A stretch of 64,000 nt of DNA from contig JAWKZV010000001.1 in NCBI GenBank assembly GCA_041395745.1, positions 186,001-250,000 of the forward strand, in the 5' to 3' direction. The notes under the pieces were generated by a model, which made no database searches, was not told the origin of the DNA, and saw only the letters and a program-made list of their open reading frames with translations. Source of the DNA: Porticoccus sp041395745 (GTDB lineage: Bacteria; Pseudomonadota; Gammaproteobacteria; Pseudomonadales; Porticoccaceae). A program made the translations under genes and the position numbers. Of this stretch, positions 7,622 through 16,272 are shown piece after piece; the stretch's first letter is position 1; every line of letters starts with the position of its first letter.

Positions 7622-7650
7622 TAAAAAAAGCCCGGCATTTAGCCGGGCTT
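7622..7650 (-). terminator. Rho-independent terminator of dapD
   Basis: On the minus strand a 9-base-pair stem (AAGCCCGGC/GCCGGGCTT) with a 5-base loop is followed by seven T residues. It lies 36 bases beyond the dapD stop codon, closing the arsC-like-dapD transcript. Confidence 0.9.
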
Positions 7651-7685
7651 GAAGTGCTTCACTGAACTGTTTAGCGCAAGGCGTG

Positions 7686-8720
7686 TTAGTTCGAAGCGTG
7701 CAGTGCTTCGTTAAGCTCCACGGCGGATTTGTTGGTCAGGCACTCCACTGCACCGGTAGTGGAGTTGCGGCGGAACAGCAGGTCGTCCTTGCCGGACAGT
7801 TCGCGAGCCTTCACCTGGCCAACCACCTGGTTCTGATCATCCAGCAGGGTTACCTTGGTGCCGGCAGTAATATAGAGACCGGCCTCCAGGGTGCAGCGAT
7901 CGCCGAGGGGAATTCCCAGGCCGGAGTTGGCCCCCAACAGGCACTGGTTGCCGATGGTGATGATGATGTTGCCACCGCCGGACAGGGTGCCCATGGTGGA
8001 GCTGCCACCGCCCAGATCGGAACCGGACTTGACGAATACGCCCTGGGAGATACGTCCTTCCACCATGCTGGTGGCTTCGGTACCGGCATTAAAGTTGACG
8101 AAGCCCTCGTGCATGATGGTGGTGCCTTCACCGATATAGGCGCCCAGACGTACCCGCGCTGTATCGGCAATACGCACACCCGCGGGCACTACGTAGTCCA
8201 CCATCTTGGGAAACTTGTCGACGCTGTCCACGGACAGGGTGCGGTTCGCCAGTCTGGCCTGCAACTGACGTGCGGGCAGCTCTTCAATATCGATGGCGCC
8301 TTCGCTGGTCCAGGCCACATTGCGCAGTACCCCGAACAGACCTGCAAGAGTGATGCTATTGGGTTTAACCAGTCGGTGGGACAGCAGGTGCAGTTTCAGG
8401 TAGCCCTCCGGTACTGAAGCTGGTGCCTCGTCAGCCGCCAGCAGGGTGGCAACTGCCGGACGAGCGCTTTGCTTAAGTTGTTCGGCAATGGCTGCCTGAT
8501 CATCTGCCCCGGCGTTCTTCAAGGCTTCGGCCAATTTATCCAGCTTTGTGGCGTCGAGAGCAATGGCTTGGTTGCCACCGGTGTAATCCAGCGCGGATTT
8601 TGCGGCGTTGACCACTTTTTCGGAGGGGTTCAACAACGGTTGCGGGTAATAAACTTCTAGCCAATCGCCATTGTTGTTCTGGGTGCCGATGCCGAGGCCA
8701 AAGCTATAGAGTGCAGTCAT
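7686..8720 (-). CDS. dapD: 2,3,4,5-tetrahydropyridine-2,6-dicarboxylate N-succinyltransferase
   Basis: DapD transfers succinyl from succinyl-CoA to tetrahydrodipicolinate, the step before DapC. The 344-residue protein has the left-handed beta-helix hexapeptide pattern in its second half (GAYIGEGTTIMHEG, GGGSSTMGTLSGGGNIIITIGNQCLLGANSG). Its length fits the longer Pseudomonas-type DapD rather than the 274-residue E. coli form. The arsC/spx-like gene lies 21 bases upstream, matching the gene pair in Pseudomonas. A clear terminator follows. Confidence 0.93.
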   Translation of the reverse strand: MTALYSFGLGIGTQNNNGDWLEVYYPQPLLNPSEKVVNAAKSALDYTGGNQAIALDATKLDKLAEALKNAGADDQAAIAEQLKQSARPAVATLLAADEAPASVPEGYLKLHLLSHRLVKPNSITLAGLFGVLRNVAWTSEGAIDIEELPARQLQARLANRTLSVDSVDKFPKMVDYVVPAGVRIADTARVRLGAYIGEGTTIMHEGFVNFNAGTEATSMVEGRISQGVFVKSGSDLGGGSSTMGTLSGGGNIIITIGNQCLLGANSGLGIPLGDRCTLEAGLYITAGTKVTLLDDQNQVVGQVKARELSGKDDLLFRRNSTTGAVECLTNKSAVELNEALHASN

Positions 8721-8741
8721 TTTTTACGTAGTCTCCAAAGG

Positions 8742-9095
8742 TTACGAATTAAAGCGCGTGGCGTAGAGGTCCGGCTTGAAGCCGATGGTGATCGCACCTG
8801 ACTGATCGAGCACGGGGCGCTTGATCATGGCCGGCTGTTCCAGCAACAGCGCCGCGACGTTGTCGGCATTCACCTGCTGTTGTACTTCCGGGGCCAGTTT
8901 TCGCCAGGTGGTCCCGGCTCTGTTGAGCACCTTCTCCCATCCCGCAGCGGCAATCCATTGATTGATCATGTCGAGGCTCAGGCCATCGGCGCGGACGTCG
9001 TGGAATCGGTACGCCACCTGGCTTTCATCCAGCCAGCGACGGGCTTTCTTGACGGTATCGCAGTTCTTGATGCCGTAGAGGATTACTTCAGTCAT
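8742..9095 (-). CDS. ArsC/Spx-family thioredoxin-fold protein (YffB-like)
   Basis: A 117-residue member of the ArsC/Spx/YffB family with thioredoxin fold. The N-terminal Cys12 in GIKNCDTVKKARRWL is the conserved redox cysteine, and IKRPVL near residue 91 is the other family signature. YffB-type proteins are linked to dap genes by neighbourhood across gammaproteobacteria, but their biochemical role is unsettled; a glutathione-dependent reductase activity has been suggested. The ATG at 9095 gives the family length; the longer open frame upstream runs into the sixA start region and is rejected. Confidence 0.85.
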   Translation of the reverse strand: MTEVILYGIKNCDTVKKARRWLDESQVAYRFHDVRADGLSLDMINQWIAAAGWEKVLNRAGTTWRKLAPEVQQQVNADNVAALLLEQPAMIKRPVLDQSGAITIGFKPDLYATRFNS

Positions 9096-9198
9096 AGGTT
9101 TGTCACGAATTGGCGGTATTAAGCACCGAACATCATACTCAGATTGAAACAGCGGCGAAGGATAACAAACTTGGCCCTGGCATTCACGGGAGACCGCT

Positions 9199-9723
9199 AT
9201 GAAGACCATTGCGCTGGTGCGCCACGCCAAATCCAGTTGGAAAGATGCGACCCTGCCGGATATGGATCGTCCCCTCAATCGCCGCGGCAGGGTGGATGCC
9301 CCGGAGATGGGCAGACGTTTGCAAGCTCAGCCGTTCATCTTCAGAAAGGTCTACAGCAGCCCGGCTGTCAGGGCCACAGAAACAGCCGACTGGCTGATGC
9401 CAAGCCTGGGACTCAAGGCTGAACAGCAGCAGCCGACCCCGGCGCTTTACACGTTCAACTACGAGGAAATCCTGGGTTGGTTGCGGTCGTTGGAGGCGGT
9501 ATGCGATCACTTTGTGGTGATATGCCATAACCCCGCCATTACCGATCTGGTGAATTTTCTCACCCTGTCGCAGATCAGCAAAATCCCTACCTGTGGCATT
9601 GCCATACTTCAGTTGAACATTCGCAGTTGGGGAAATCTGGGGGCAGGGACAGCGGAGCTGATGTATCTCGATTTTCCGAAAAGTGTTTCCGGCAAGGTTC
9701 TCGCACTGGAAAGTGATGGATAA
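9199..9723 (+). CDS. sixA: SixA-like phosphohistidine phosphatase
   Basis: A 174-residue histidine-phosphatase superfamily protein. The catalytic RHAKSS motif (His8) is at the N-terminus, YSSPAVRATETA carries the conserved arginine, and ICHNP the second catalytic histidine. SixA dephosphorylates phosphohistidine on phosphotransfer proteins, in E. coli notably the nitrogen-related PTS. It is the only plus-strand gene in an otherwise minus-strand stretch and converges on nth with 33 bases between stops. Confidence 0.82.
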   Translation: MKTIALVRHAKSSWKDATLPDMDRPLNRRGRVDAPEMGRRLQAQPFIFRKVYSSPAVRATETADWLMPSLGLKAEQQQPTPALYTFNYEEILGWLRSLEAVCDHFVVICHNPAITDLVNFLTLSQISKIPTCGIAILQLNIRSWGNLGAGTAELMYLDFPKSVSGKVLALESDG

Positions 9724-9756
9724 CAGTGGGCTGAAGGAGTCCGAAAGAGTGATTTT

Positions 9757-10410
9757 TCAGGCCTTGCGGGTCTTTACCGGGCGCTTGCGGTTGGGGAAGC
9801 AGGTTTTGCAGATGTCGCAACTGAGGCCATTGCAGTTGCGGGCCGGACAGTATTCGCGACCGTAATAGATGATCTGCAGGTGCAGAGCATTCCAGCTCTC
9901 CTTGGGAAACAGCCGTTTCAGATCCTTTTCCGTCTGGGTGACCGAACTACCATTGCTCAGCCCCCAGCGTTGCGCCAGCCGGTGAATATGGGTGTCCACT
10001 GGAAAGGCCGGGTGTCCGAAAGCCTGGGACATCACCACGCTGGCAGTCTTGTGGCCGACACCGGGCAGCTTTTCCAGCGCCTCCATGTCCTCCGGGACCT
10101 GGCCATCATATTGATCGACCAGAATCTGCGACAGTTTAACGATGGCTTTGGATTTTTGCGGTGCCAGCCCGCAGGGGCGAATGATGTCGTAAACCTGCTC
10201 CACCGGAACTCGGCTCATCTCTCTGGCATTGTCGGCCAGGGTAAACAGGGCGGGGGTGACCTGATTGACGCGCTCGTCAGTGCACTGTGCCGACAGCAAT
10301 ACCGCTACCAGTAGGGTGTAGGCATCCCTGTGGGCCAGCGGGATGGGGGGCGCAGGGTATAGCTCCTGAAGCCGCTGGTGGATAAATTCGGCGCGTTCTT
10401 TTTTCAGCAT
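9757..10410 (-). CDS. nth: Endonuclease III, with atypical iron-sulfur cysteine spacing
   Basis: A 217-residue HhH-GPD DNA glycosylase/AP lyase for oxidised pyrimidines. The hairpin LPGVGHKTA contains the catalytic lysine (Lys121), and FPVDTHIHR contains the catalytic aspartate (Asp139). The C-terminal cysteines are at 188, 193, 198, 201 and 204. The usual 4Fe-4S pattern is C-x6-C-x2-C-x5-C, whereas here the best fit is C-x9-C-x2-C-x2-C with one extra cysteine. LLSAQCTDERVNQVTPALF also differs from the enterobacterial form, suggesting a divergent lineage or transfer. It starts 3 bases after dapC, so it probably ends the map-glnD-dapC-nth transcript. Confidence 0.9.
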   Translation of the reverse strand: MLKKERAEFIHQRLQELYPAPPIPLAHRDAYTLLVAVLLSAQCTDERVNQVTPALFTLADNAREMSRVPVEQVYDIIRPCGLAPQKSKAIVKLSQILVDQYDGQVPEDMEALEKLPGVGHKTASVVMSQAFGHPAFPVDTHIHRLAQRWGLSNGSSVTQTEKDLKRLFPKESWNALHLQIIYYGREYCPARNCNGLSCDICKTCFPNRKRPVKTRKA

Positions 10411-10413
10411 GGT

Positions 10414-11628
10414 CTAACTTTTCCGGTGCGCCGCTTCAACAAAGCGACGAATCCGTTGCGCCGCTTCCCGGCACTCGTCAAGAGGGGCTACCAGCGCCAT
10501 ACGCACCCGGTTCGCCCCAGGATTGAGGCCGTCGGCAGTGCGCGCCAGATAGCGGCCGGGTAGCACGGTGATGTGCTCCCGGGCAAACAGTTCCCGGGCA
10601 AAATCCTCGTCGCTGCCGATGTTCGCTGGACGGGTATCCGCCCAGAAATAGAAGCCCGCATCAGGCATGCTGAGGGGCAGGATGTCACTGAGGACTTCTT
10701 GGAAAATCTTGAATTTCTGGCGGTACTGCTCACGGTTTTCCAGTACGTGCTGTTCGTCGTTCCACGCTGCGATGCTAGCCAATTGGGTGGGCACCGGCAT
10801 GGCACAGCCGTGATAGGTGCGATAGCGCAGGAAGGACTTCAGCACCTGGCCATCACCGGCTACGAAACCAGAGCGCAATCCCGGCAGATTGGAGCGCTTG
10901 GACAGGCTGTGGAATACCACGCAACGGCGATAGTCGTGACGGCCCAGGGCTGCGCAGGCCTGCAGTAATCCCGGCGGTGGATTGTTCTCGTCAGGATAGA
11001 TTTCCGAGTAGCACTCATCACTGGCGATGATGAAATCGAAGCGATCTGCCAGTTCGATCAGGGCTTGCATCGCGGGTATGTCCAGTACGGCACCGGTGGG
11101 ATTGCCGGGGCTGCACAGATATAACAGTTGGCAGCGCTGCCAAATGTCATCCGAAACCGCCGAAAAATCCGGGGAAAAGCCGTTTTCCTCGGTGCAGTTG
11201 AGGAACTGCAATTCCGCGCCGGCAAGCAATGCCGCCCCCTCATAAATCTGGTAGAAGGGGTTGGGGCTCAGCACCAGCGGATGGTCGTCCCTGTTCACTA
11301 CCGCCTGGGCGAAGGCAAAAAGTGCCTCACGGGTACCATTGACCGGCAACACCTGGGTCTCTGCATCCACTTGGTCGAGTTGAAAGCGACGACACAACCA
11401 GGAGGCAATGGCCTGGCGCAGCTCTGGCAATCCCTTGGTGAGAGGGTAGGCGGACAGCTGTTCCAGGGAGTCAGTCAGCACCTGTTTGACAAAGGCTGGG
11501 GCGGGATGCTTGGGCTCACCGATGGACAGAGCAATATGGCCCAGGTGTGTCGGCGGGGTAACACCGCTCTTCAGTGCGTTGAGCTTTTCAAAGGGGTAGG
11601 GATGCAGCTTGTCGAGATCGGTATTCAT
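10414..11628 (-). CDS. dapC: N-succinyldiaminopimelate aminotransferase
   Basis: A 404-residue fold-type I PLP aminotransferase. The PLP lysine lies in SLSKRSNLPGLRSGF, and NPTGA and DECYSEIY are visible before it. The best match by context is DapC, which makes N-succinyl-LL-diaminopimelate: glnD lies directly upstream and the other dap genes are nearby, as in Pseudomonas. A related aminotransferase of different specificity cannot be excluded from motifs alone. Confidence 0.88.
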   Translation of the reverse strand: MNTDLDKLHPYPFEKLNALKSGVTPPTHLGHIALSIGEPKHPAPAFVKQVLTDSLEQLSAYPLTKGLPELRQAIASWLCRRFQLDQVDAETQVLPVNGTREALFAFAQAVVNRDDHPLVLSPNPFYQIYEGAALLAGAELQFLNCTEENGFSPDFSAVSDDIWQRCQLLYLCSPGNPTGAVLDIPAMQALIELADRFDFIIASDECYSEIYPDENNPPPGLLQACAALGRHDYRRCVVFHSLSKRSNLPGLRSGFVAGDGQVLKSFLRYRTYHGCAMPVPTQLASIAAWNDEQHVLENREQYRQKFKIFQEVLSDILPLSMPDAGFYFWADTRPANIGSDEDFARELFAREHITVLPGRYLARTADGLNPGANRVRMALVAPLDECREAAQRIRRFVEAAHRKS

Positions 11629-11669
11629 TGCAGGGACTGTTCAAAAAATGATTGGGTATCTGTGGTGGA

Positions 11670-14381
11670 TTATTGCCAGAGTTTCATGCGCTGTAGGGGC
11701 GCGCCTTCGACGTCCTCCTTGTTGCGCGCATCCAGTTCCCGGCAAATAGTGTCCCGCAGCTCTTCGCAAAAGTTGGCATCGCTGAGCGGTTGATACTTCT
11801 TGTTTACCAGATAAAAAACGTCTTCAACCCGCTCTCCGAGAGTGGCGATCTTGGCGCTCAGCAGTCGCAGCTCAAAACGCATGAAAATGCGGCCGAGGTG
11901 GGCCAGCAGTCCAGGGCGATCCGGCGTGATGACCTCAAGGATAGTGGCGCTTTTTTCAATATCGTTACTGATGCTGGCCATTGTGCGCATGGTGAACTGC
12001 TTCAGGTGGCGTGGCGTGCGTCGATTGACCTTGAATATTTCCGGATTGGGCGTTTTCAACGCATCGGCGAGGGTGCGTTGAATTTTTGCCAGCATTTCCG
12101 TGTTGTGACCAAATGGCTGGTTGTGTTCGTCCAACACATAAAAAGTATCGAAAGTATGTCCTTCGGTATCCCGGTGCAGACGGGCATCAACAATGTTCAA
12201 CTGCAGGTGGTCCAGCGTGGCCGCGGTGGTGGGGAACACGTTGTCCAGACCCTTGGTATGAATGAAGATCTGGGTGGCAATGGGAATCTCCACCCCGGCA
12301 TTCTGGATCAATATCACCGGGTCGCTACTGTTGCCACGGGCGGCAATGGCTGCGGTGTAGGTGGCGATGTCATCGGCTTTTTCCCGGAGGAAGAATTCAT
12401 CATCCACGTTGCCCCAGATTTTCAGCGCCTGGGGTTGCGAAATGCCGTATTCCGCTAGGGATTCGATAGCCGCCAGTTTCGTGCTTTCCACCCAGGCACC
12501 CCGGTCGAAGGGGTTCTCGAGGCCACGCTGTAGGGCGCGCTTGGTCTCCGAGTAGAGCTGGCGCATCAGCGATGCTTTCCAGGTATTCCACAGGGTGGGG
12601 TTGGTGGCGGTGATATCCGCTACAGTGAGCACGAACAGGTAGTCCAGTTGCAACTGGTTGCCCACCAGCCTGGCGAACTTATAGATCACGTCGGGATCGG
12701 CAATATCCGCCCGCTGGGATGTATTCGACATGATCAGGTGATGTTCCACCAGCCAGGAAATCAGTCGTGTTTCCTCGGCAGTCAGGCCATGGCGACGACA
12801 GAACTCTTCGGCGTCGTGGGCCCCCAGTGCTGAGTGATCGCCGCCGCGTCCCTTGGCGATGTCGTGGTAAAGGCCTGCGACAAAAACCAGTTCCGGCTTT
12901 GGCAGGTTCTTGTAGATGTGGGAACAGAGAGGAAATTGCTCGGCCATTTCAGGTCGATCCAGAATCCGCATGTTTTTAATCAGCTGTAACGTGTGGGCGT
13001 CCACCGGATAGCGGTGGAACAGGTCGTGTTGGGTCTGGCCGATAATACGGCCGAACTCGGGCAGGTAGCGACCGAGGATGCCGTAGCGGGTCATGCGCTG
13101 CAGTTGGATGCTCATCTTATAGGGGCAGCGTAACAGCCGCAGAAATAGAGCCTTGTTCTGGGGATCGTTGCGGAACTCGTCGTCGATCAGTCGGCGGTGC
13201 TGGCGAATCTGGCGGATGGTGGCGGCGCGGATACCTTCGATATTCTCGTTTTCACCGAGTAGGCAGAAAATTTCCAGCAGCGCGTTCGGGTATTTGGCAA
13301 AGACGTACTCGCCGACCGTTTCAATGTGCTTGTCGCGCACCTGGAAGCGCTCGTTCAGGGCGTAGACCTTTTTGGCCTTGTCCTTGCGCAGGATGACCTC
13401 GTCCAGGTATTGCAGTATCACGTCGTTGAGCTCCCTCATCGACAGCACCACCTGATAATAATGCTGCATGAACTTTTCCACGCCGAGCCGTTCCTCGCTA
13501 TCGTGGTAGCCGAACATGGCAGCCAGCTTGCGCTGGTAATCGAACATCAGGCGCTCTTCAGGGCGTTCCGCCAGCAGGTGCAGTCCGTAGCGAACTTTCC
13601 ACAGGAAGGATTCTCCCCGCTTCAGTTGCAGAAACTCCTCGCTGTTGAGGAACTCCTTGCCGACCAGTTCGTCGATGGAATCCACATTGAAGTGGCGTTT
13701 GGCGACCCAGTTGATCATCTGGATATCGCGCAGGCCGCCCGGCGCTTCCTTGACGTTGGGCTCCAGGTTGTATTCGGTATTGCCGTGTTTTTTGTGGCGC
13801 TCGATCTGCTCGTCCAGCTTGGCTTTATAGAATGCCTTGTCAGGCCAGATTTTTTTCGGTCCGGTTTTTTTGATCATCGCCTGGCGCAGTTTCTCGTTGC
13901 CGGCGATGGTTCGGGTTTCCATCAGGTTGGTAATGACCGTGATGTCGGTTTTTGCTTCGGCCACGCAGTGGGACAGGGTGCGCACGCTGTGGCCTATCTT
14001 CAGCTGGATATCCCACAGAAAGGTCAGGAACGCCTCAATATTTTTGCGGTGGCGTGCGGGATTCCCCCAGCGAATCAACAGCATCAGGTCGATGTCGGAT
14101 TGGGGATGCAGCTCGCCGCGGCCGTAACCGCCCACAGCCAGCAGGCAGATATTCTTGCTCCAGGTAAAGCGGTTCCAGGCGTGTCGCAGCATCATATCCA
14201 TGAAGATGGCGCGGTCGTGGATGAGATTGGCAATCTGTTCGCCTTCGTGAAAGCGGGCATTGAAATGCAGATTGGCCGCGCCTATGGCGTTCTTGAAAAC
14301 GTGAATGGGGTTGCGGGTGGCCAGGTCTTCACGAAAACGGCGCTCGTCGAAGAACAGAAGTGGTTTGGCCTGCTCGTCCAT
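11670..14381 (-). CDS. glnD: Bifunctional uridylyltransferase/uridylyl-removing enzyme GlnD
   Basis: GlnD senses glutamine and uridylylates or deuridylylates PII proteins, controlling nitrogen assimilation. The 903-residue protein has the nucleotidyltransferase motif GGYGRGELHPQSDIDLMLL near residue 80, an HD-domain motif AGLYHDIAKGRGGDHS in the middle, and two C-terminal ACT-like regions (around HTFDTFYVLDEHNQ and EVITPDRPGLLAHLGR). Length matches E. coli (890). Its ATG overlaps the map stop as ATGA. Confidence 0.96.
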   Translation of the reverse strand: MDEQAKPLLFFDERRFREDLATRNPIHVFKNAIGAANLHFNARFHEGEQIANLIHDRAIFMDMMLRHAWNRFTWSKNICLLAVGGYGRGELHPQSDIDLMLLIRWGNPARHRKNIEAFLTFLWDIQLKIGHSVRTLSHCVAEAKTDITVITNLMETRTIAGNEKLRQAMIKKTGPKKIWPDKAFYKAKLDEQIERHKKHGNTEYNLEPNVKEAPGGLRDIQMINWVAKRHFNVDSIDELVGKEFLNSEEFLQLKRGESFLWKVRYGLHLLAERPEERLMFDYQRKLAAMFGYHDSEERLGVEKFMQHYYQVVLSMRELNDVILQYLDEVILRKDKAKKVYALNERFQVRDKHIETVGEYVFAKYPNALLEIFCLLGENENIEGIRAATIRQIRQHRRLIDDEFRNDPQNKALFLRLLRCPYKMSIQLQRMTRYGILGRYLPEFGRIIGQTQHDLFHRYPVDAHTLQLIKNMRILDRPEMAEQFPLCSHIYKNLPKPELVFVAGLYHDIAKGRGGDHSALGAHDAEEFCRRHGLTAEETRLISWLVEHHLIMSNTSQRADIADPDVIYKFARLVGNQLQLDYLFVLTVADITATNPTLWNTWKASLMRQLYSETKRALQRGLENPFDRGAWVESTKLAAIESLAEYGISQPQALKIWGNVDDEFFLREKADDIATYTAAIAARGNSSDPVILIQNAGVEIPIATQIFIHTKGLDNVFPTTAATLDHLQLNIVDARLHRDTEGHTFDTFYVLDEHNQPFGHNTEMLAKIQRTLADALKTPNPEIFKVNRRTPRHLKQFTMRTMASISNDIEKSATILEVITPDRPGLLAHLGRIFMRFELRLLSAKIATLGERVEDVFYLVNKKYQPLSDANFCEELRDTICRELDARNKEDVEGAPLQRMKLWQ

Positions 14382-15151
14382 CAGAATTTTTCATCCTTGC
14401 GAGCGGTTAGCACTTCCACACCGTCGGCAGTGACCGCTAGGGTGTGTTCCCACTGGGCCGACAGGCGGCCGTCCAGGGTTTCCACGGTCCAGCCATCCTT
14501 TTTGAGTTTGGTGTGGTGGCGGCCGGCATTGACCATCGGCTCGATGGTGAAGGTCATTCCTTCCTCTATCAGCATACCGGTGTGGGGTCTGCCAAAATGC
14601 AGTACTTGCGGCTCCATGTGGAATTCCTTACCGATACCGTGGCCGCAGTAGTCTCGCACCACGCTGTAAAAATGTTTTTCGGCATGTTGCTGAATAATAT
14701 GGCCGATGTCGCCAAGGCGGATGCCCGGTTTAACAATGCTGATGCCTTTATAGAGGCACTCCTGGGCGATTTGGGCTAACCGCCGTGCATGGTCGGGTAC
14801 ATTGCCGACGCAGAACATCATGCTGGTGTCCCCGTAGTACCCGTCCTTGATCACTGTGATGTCGAGGTTGACGATATCGCCATCCTTGAGCTTTCTCTTT
14901 TCGGAGGGAATGCCGTGGCAGACCACCTGATTGATCGAGGTGCAAATGGATTTCGGGAATCCCCGGTAGTTCAGTGGTGCTGGAATGGCCTTTTGAACAT
15001 CGACTATATAGTCATGGCAAAGTCTATCCAGTTCACCGGTAGTGACGCCGACGACCACATAGGGCTCGATCATTTCGAGTACTTCAGCTGCCAATCTGCC
15101 GGCAAAGCGCATTTTCTCGAGTTCGTCGGCGGTTTTGATGGAGACTGCCAT
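14381..15151 (-). CDS. map: Type I methionine aminopeptidase
   Basis: A 256-residue metalloenzyme that removes N-terminal methionine from nascent proteins. Type I signatures are visible: VCHGIPS, NLDITVIKDGYYGDTSMMF with the two metal aspartates, GHGIGKEFHMEP and FTIEPMV. It is the first gene of the minus-strand map-glnD-dapC-nth unit and is divergent from rpsB, the standard gammaproteobacterial arrangement. Its stop overlaps the glnD start. Confidence 0.96.
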   Translation of the reverse strand: MAVSIKTADELEKMRFAGRLAAEVLEMIEPYVVVGVTTGELDRLCHDYIVDVQKAIPAPLNYRGFPKSICTSINQVVCHGIPSEKRKLKDGDIVNLDITVIKDGYYGDTSMMFCVGNVPDHARRLAQIAQECLYKGISIVKPGIRLGDIGHIIQQHAEKHFYSVVRDYCGHGIGKEFHMEPQVLHFGRPHTGMLIEEGMTFTIEPMVNAGRHHTKLKKDGWTVETLDGRLSAQWEHTLAVTADGVEVLTARKDEKF

Positions 15152-15249
15152 AGGATGAATTCCAGTTACTGCAATAAAAGCGGGCCATTGTAACGGATTG
15201 TCGCAAGTGGTGGCAGTCGTCTCCTGAACAGCGAGAGGATGAAATGTAC

Positions 15250-15278
15250 TTCAATAAAGGCGGCCTTTATGGTATAAA
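15250..15278 (+). promoter_or_regulatory. Promoter of rpsB-tsf
   Basis: An extended -10 (TGG followed by TATAAA at 15273-15278) with a weak -35 TTCAAT at 15250-15255 and a 17-base spacer. The region after the -10 is GC-rich (GCGCACCGC), as in stringently controlled ribosomal promoters. Predicted transcription start is near 15285, giving a leader of about 125 bases. Confidence 0.6.
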
Positions 15279-15284
15279 GCGCAC

Positions 15285-15411
15285 CGCTTCGGGGCGGTCC
15301 GTCCCTGGCATTTGAAACTTAACGACACACACATACCGACACATCTGTCTGGGTGCCCTTTGCGGGTTGACTGGTGGGGTATGTGGAGGTTTAACCCTAG
15401 AGGAAACAATC
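15285..15411 (+). promoter_or_regulatory. rpsB mRNA leader, likely S2 autoregulatory element
   Basis: The long leader can fold: CACATACC at 15330-15337 pairs with GGTATGTG at 15378-15385, enclosing a GGGTGCCC/GCGGGTTGACTGG segment. In gammaproteobacteria the rpsB leader (known also as the t44 RNA region) is a conserved structure through which S2 represses its own operon. Position and pairing support the same here, but the exact conserved fold was not aligned. The ribosome site AGAGGAA follows. Confidence 0.5.
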
Positions 15412-16176
15412 ATGGCAAGTGTAAGCATGCGCGACATGTTGCAGGCTGGTGTGCATTTCGGTCACCAGACCCGCTTTTGGAACCCCAAAATGGATCAGTA
15501 CATTTTCGGGGCTCGCAACAAGATTCATATCATCAACCTGGAATACACCGCTCCCGCTTTCAATGAAGCGCTGGAAGTGGTTCGTCAGGTTGCTGCCAAT
15601 GGCAACAAGGTTCTGATGGTTGGCACCAAGCGCGCCGCTCAGAAAGCCATTGCCGAGCAGGCACAACGTGCCGGTATGCCCTTCGTCAGCCACCGCTGGC
15701 TGGGTGGCATGCTCACCAACTACAAAACTATCCGCGCCTCCATTCGTCGCTACCGCGAGCTGGAAACCCAGAGCCAGGACGGTACTTTCGAGAAGCTGAC
15801 CAAGAAAGAAGCGCTGATGAGAAGCCGCACGATGGAGAAGCTGGATCGCTCCATCGGTGGTATCAAGGATATGGGCGGCCTGCCCGACATGCTGTTTGTG
15901 ATCGACGTGGATCACGAGCGCATCGCTATCCAGGAAGCCAACAAGCTGGGTATCCCGGTGATCGGCGTTGTGGATACCAACAGCGATCCGTCTGGCGTTG
16001 ACTACATCATTCCCGGCAACGACGACGCTATCCGCGCCATCAAGCTGTACACCACTGCGATTGCCGACGCCATTCTGGAAGGCAAGGCCCAGGCGGGCAA
16101 CGCTCCCAGCAAAGACGAATTCGTCGAAGTGGTGGACGATGCTGAAGCTGGCGACAGCGAAGCCGCAGCTGAGTAA
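15412..16176 (+). CDS. rpsB: 30S ribosomal protein S2
   Basis: A 254-residue S2 protein with the typical start MASVSMRDMLQAGVHFGHQ and conserved FIFGARNKIHIINLE-like and SHRWLGGMLTNYKT segments. S2 joins the 30S subunit late and contacts S1. The ATG at 15412 has AGAGGAA upstream; an in-frame ATG 45 bases earlier lies inside the structured leader and is rejected. tsf follows after an attenuator-like terminator. Confidence 0.98.
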   Translation: MASVSMRDMLQAGVHFGHQTRFWNPKMDQYIFGARNKIHIINLEYTAPAFNEALEVVRQVAANGNKVLMVGTKRAAQKAIAEQAQRAGMPFVSHRWLGGMLTNYKTIRASIRRYRELETQSQDGTFEKLTKKEALMRSRTMEKLDRSIGGIKDMGGLPDMLFVIDVDHERIAIQEANKLGIPVIGVVDTNSDPSGVDYIIPGNDDAIRAIKLYTTAIADAILEGKAQAGNAPSKDEFVEVVDDAEAGDSEAAAE

Positions 16177-16213
16177 TCACCGGCTACCACTTAAGTGGTG
16201 AGTCACTGAAGTC

Positions 16214-16239
16214 AAAAGGGGGCCCATGCCCCCTTTTTT
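16214..16239 (+). terminator. Terminator/attenuator between rpsB and tsf
   Basis: A 10-base-pair stem (AAAAGGGGGC/GCCCCCTTTT) with a 4-base loop followed by a T-run ending at 16239. It sits between two genes that form one operon in other gammaproteobacteria, so it probably causes partial termination and sets the S2 to EF-Ts ratio. Confidence 0.85.
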
Positions 16240-16272
16240 CCAGTTAAATCGAACAATCGAGAGGAAATACAG

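Noticed and set aside
13326..14651. A 441-codon plus-strand open frame.
   Set aside because: It lies antisense to glnD and map, has no domain motifs and no ribosome site; a shadow frame.
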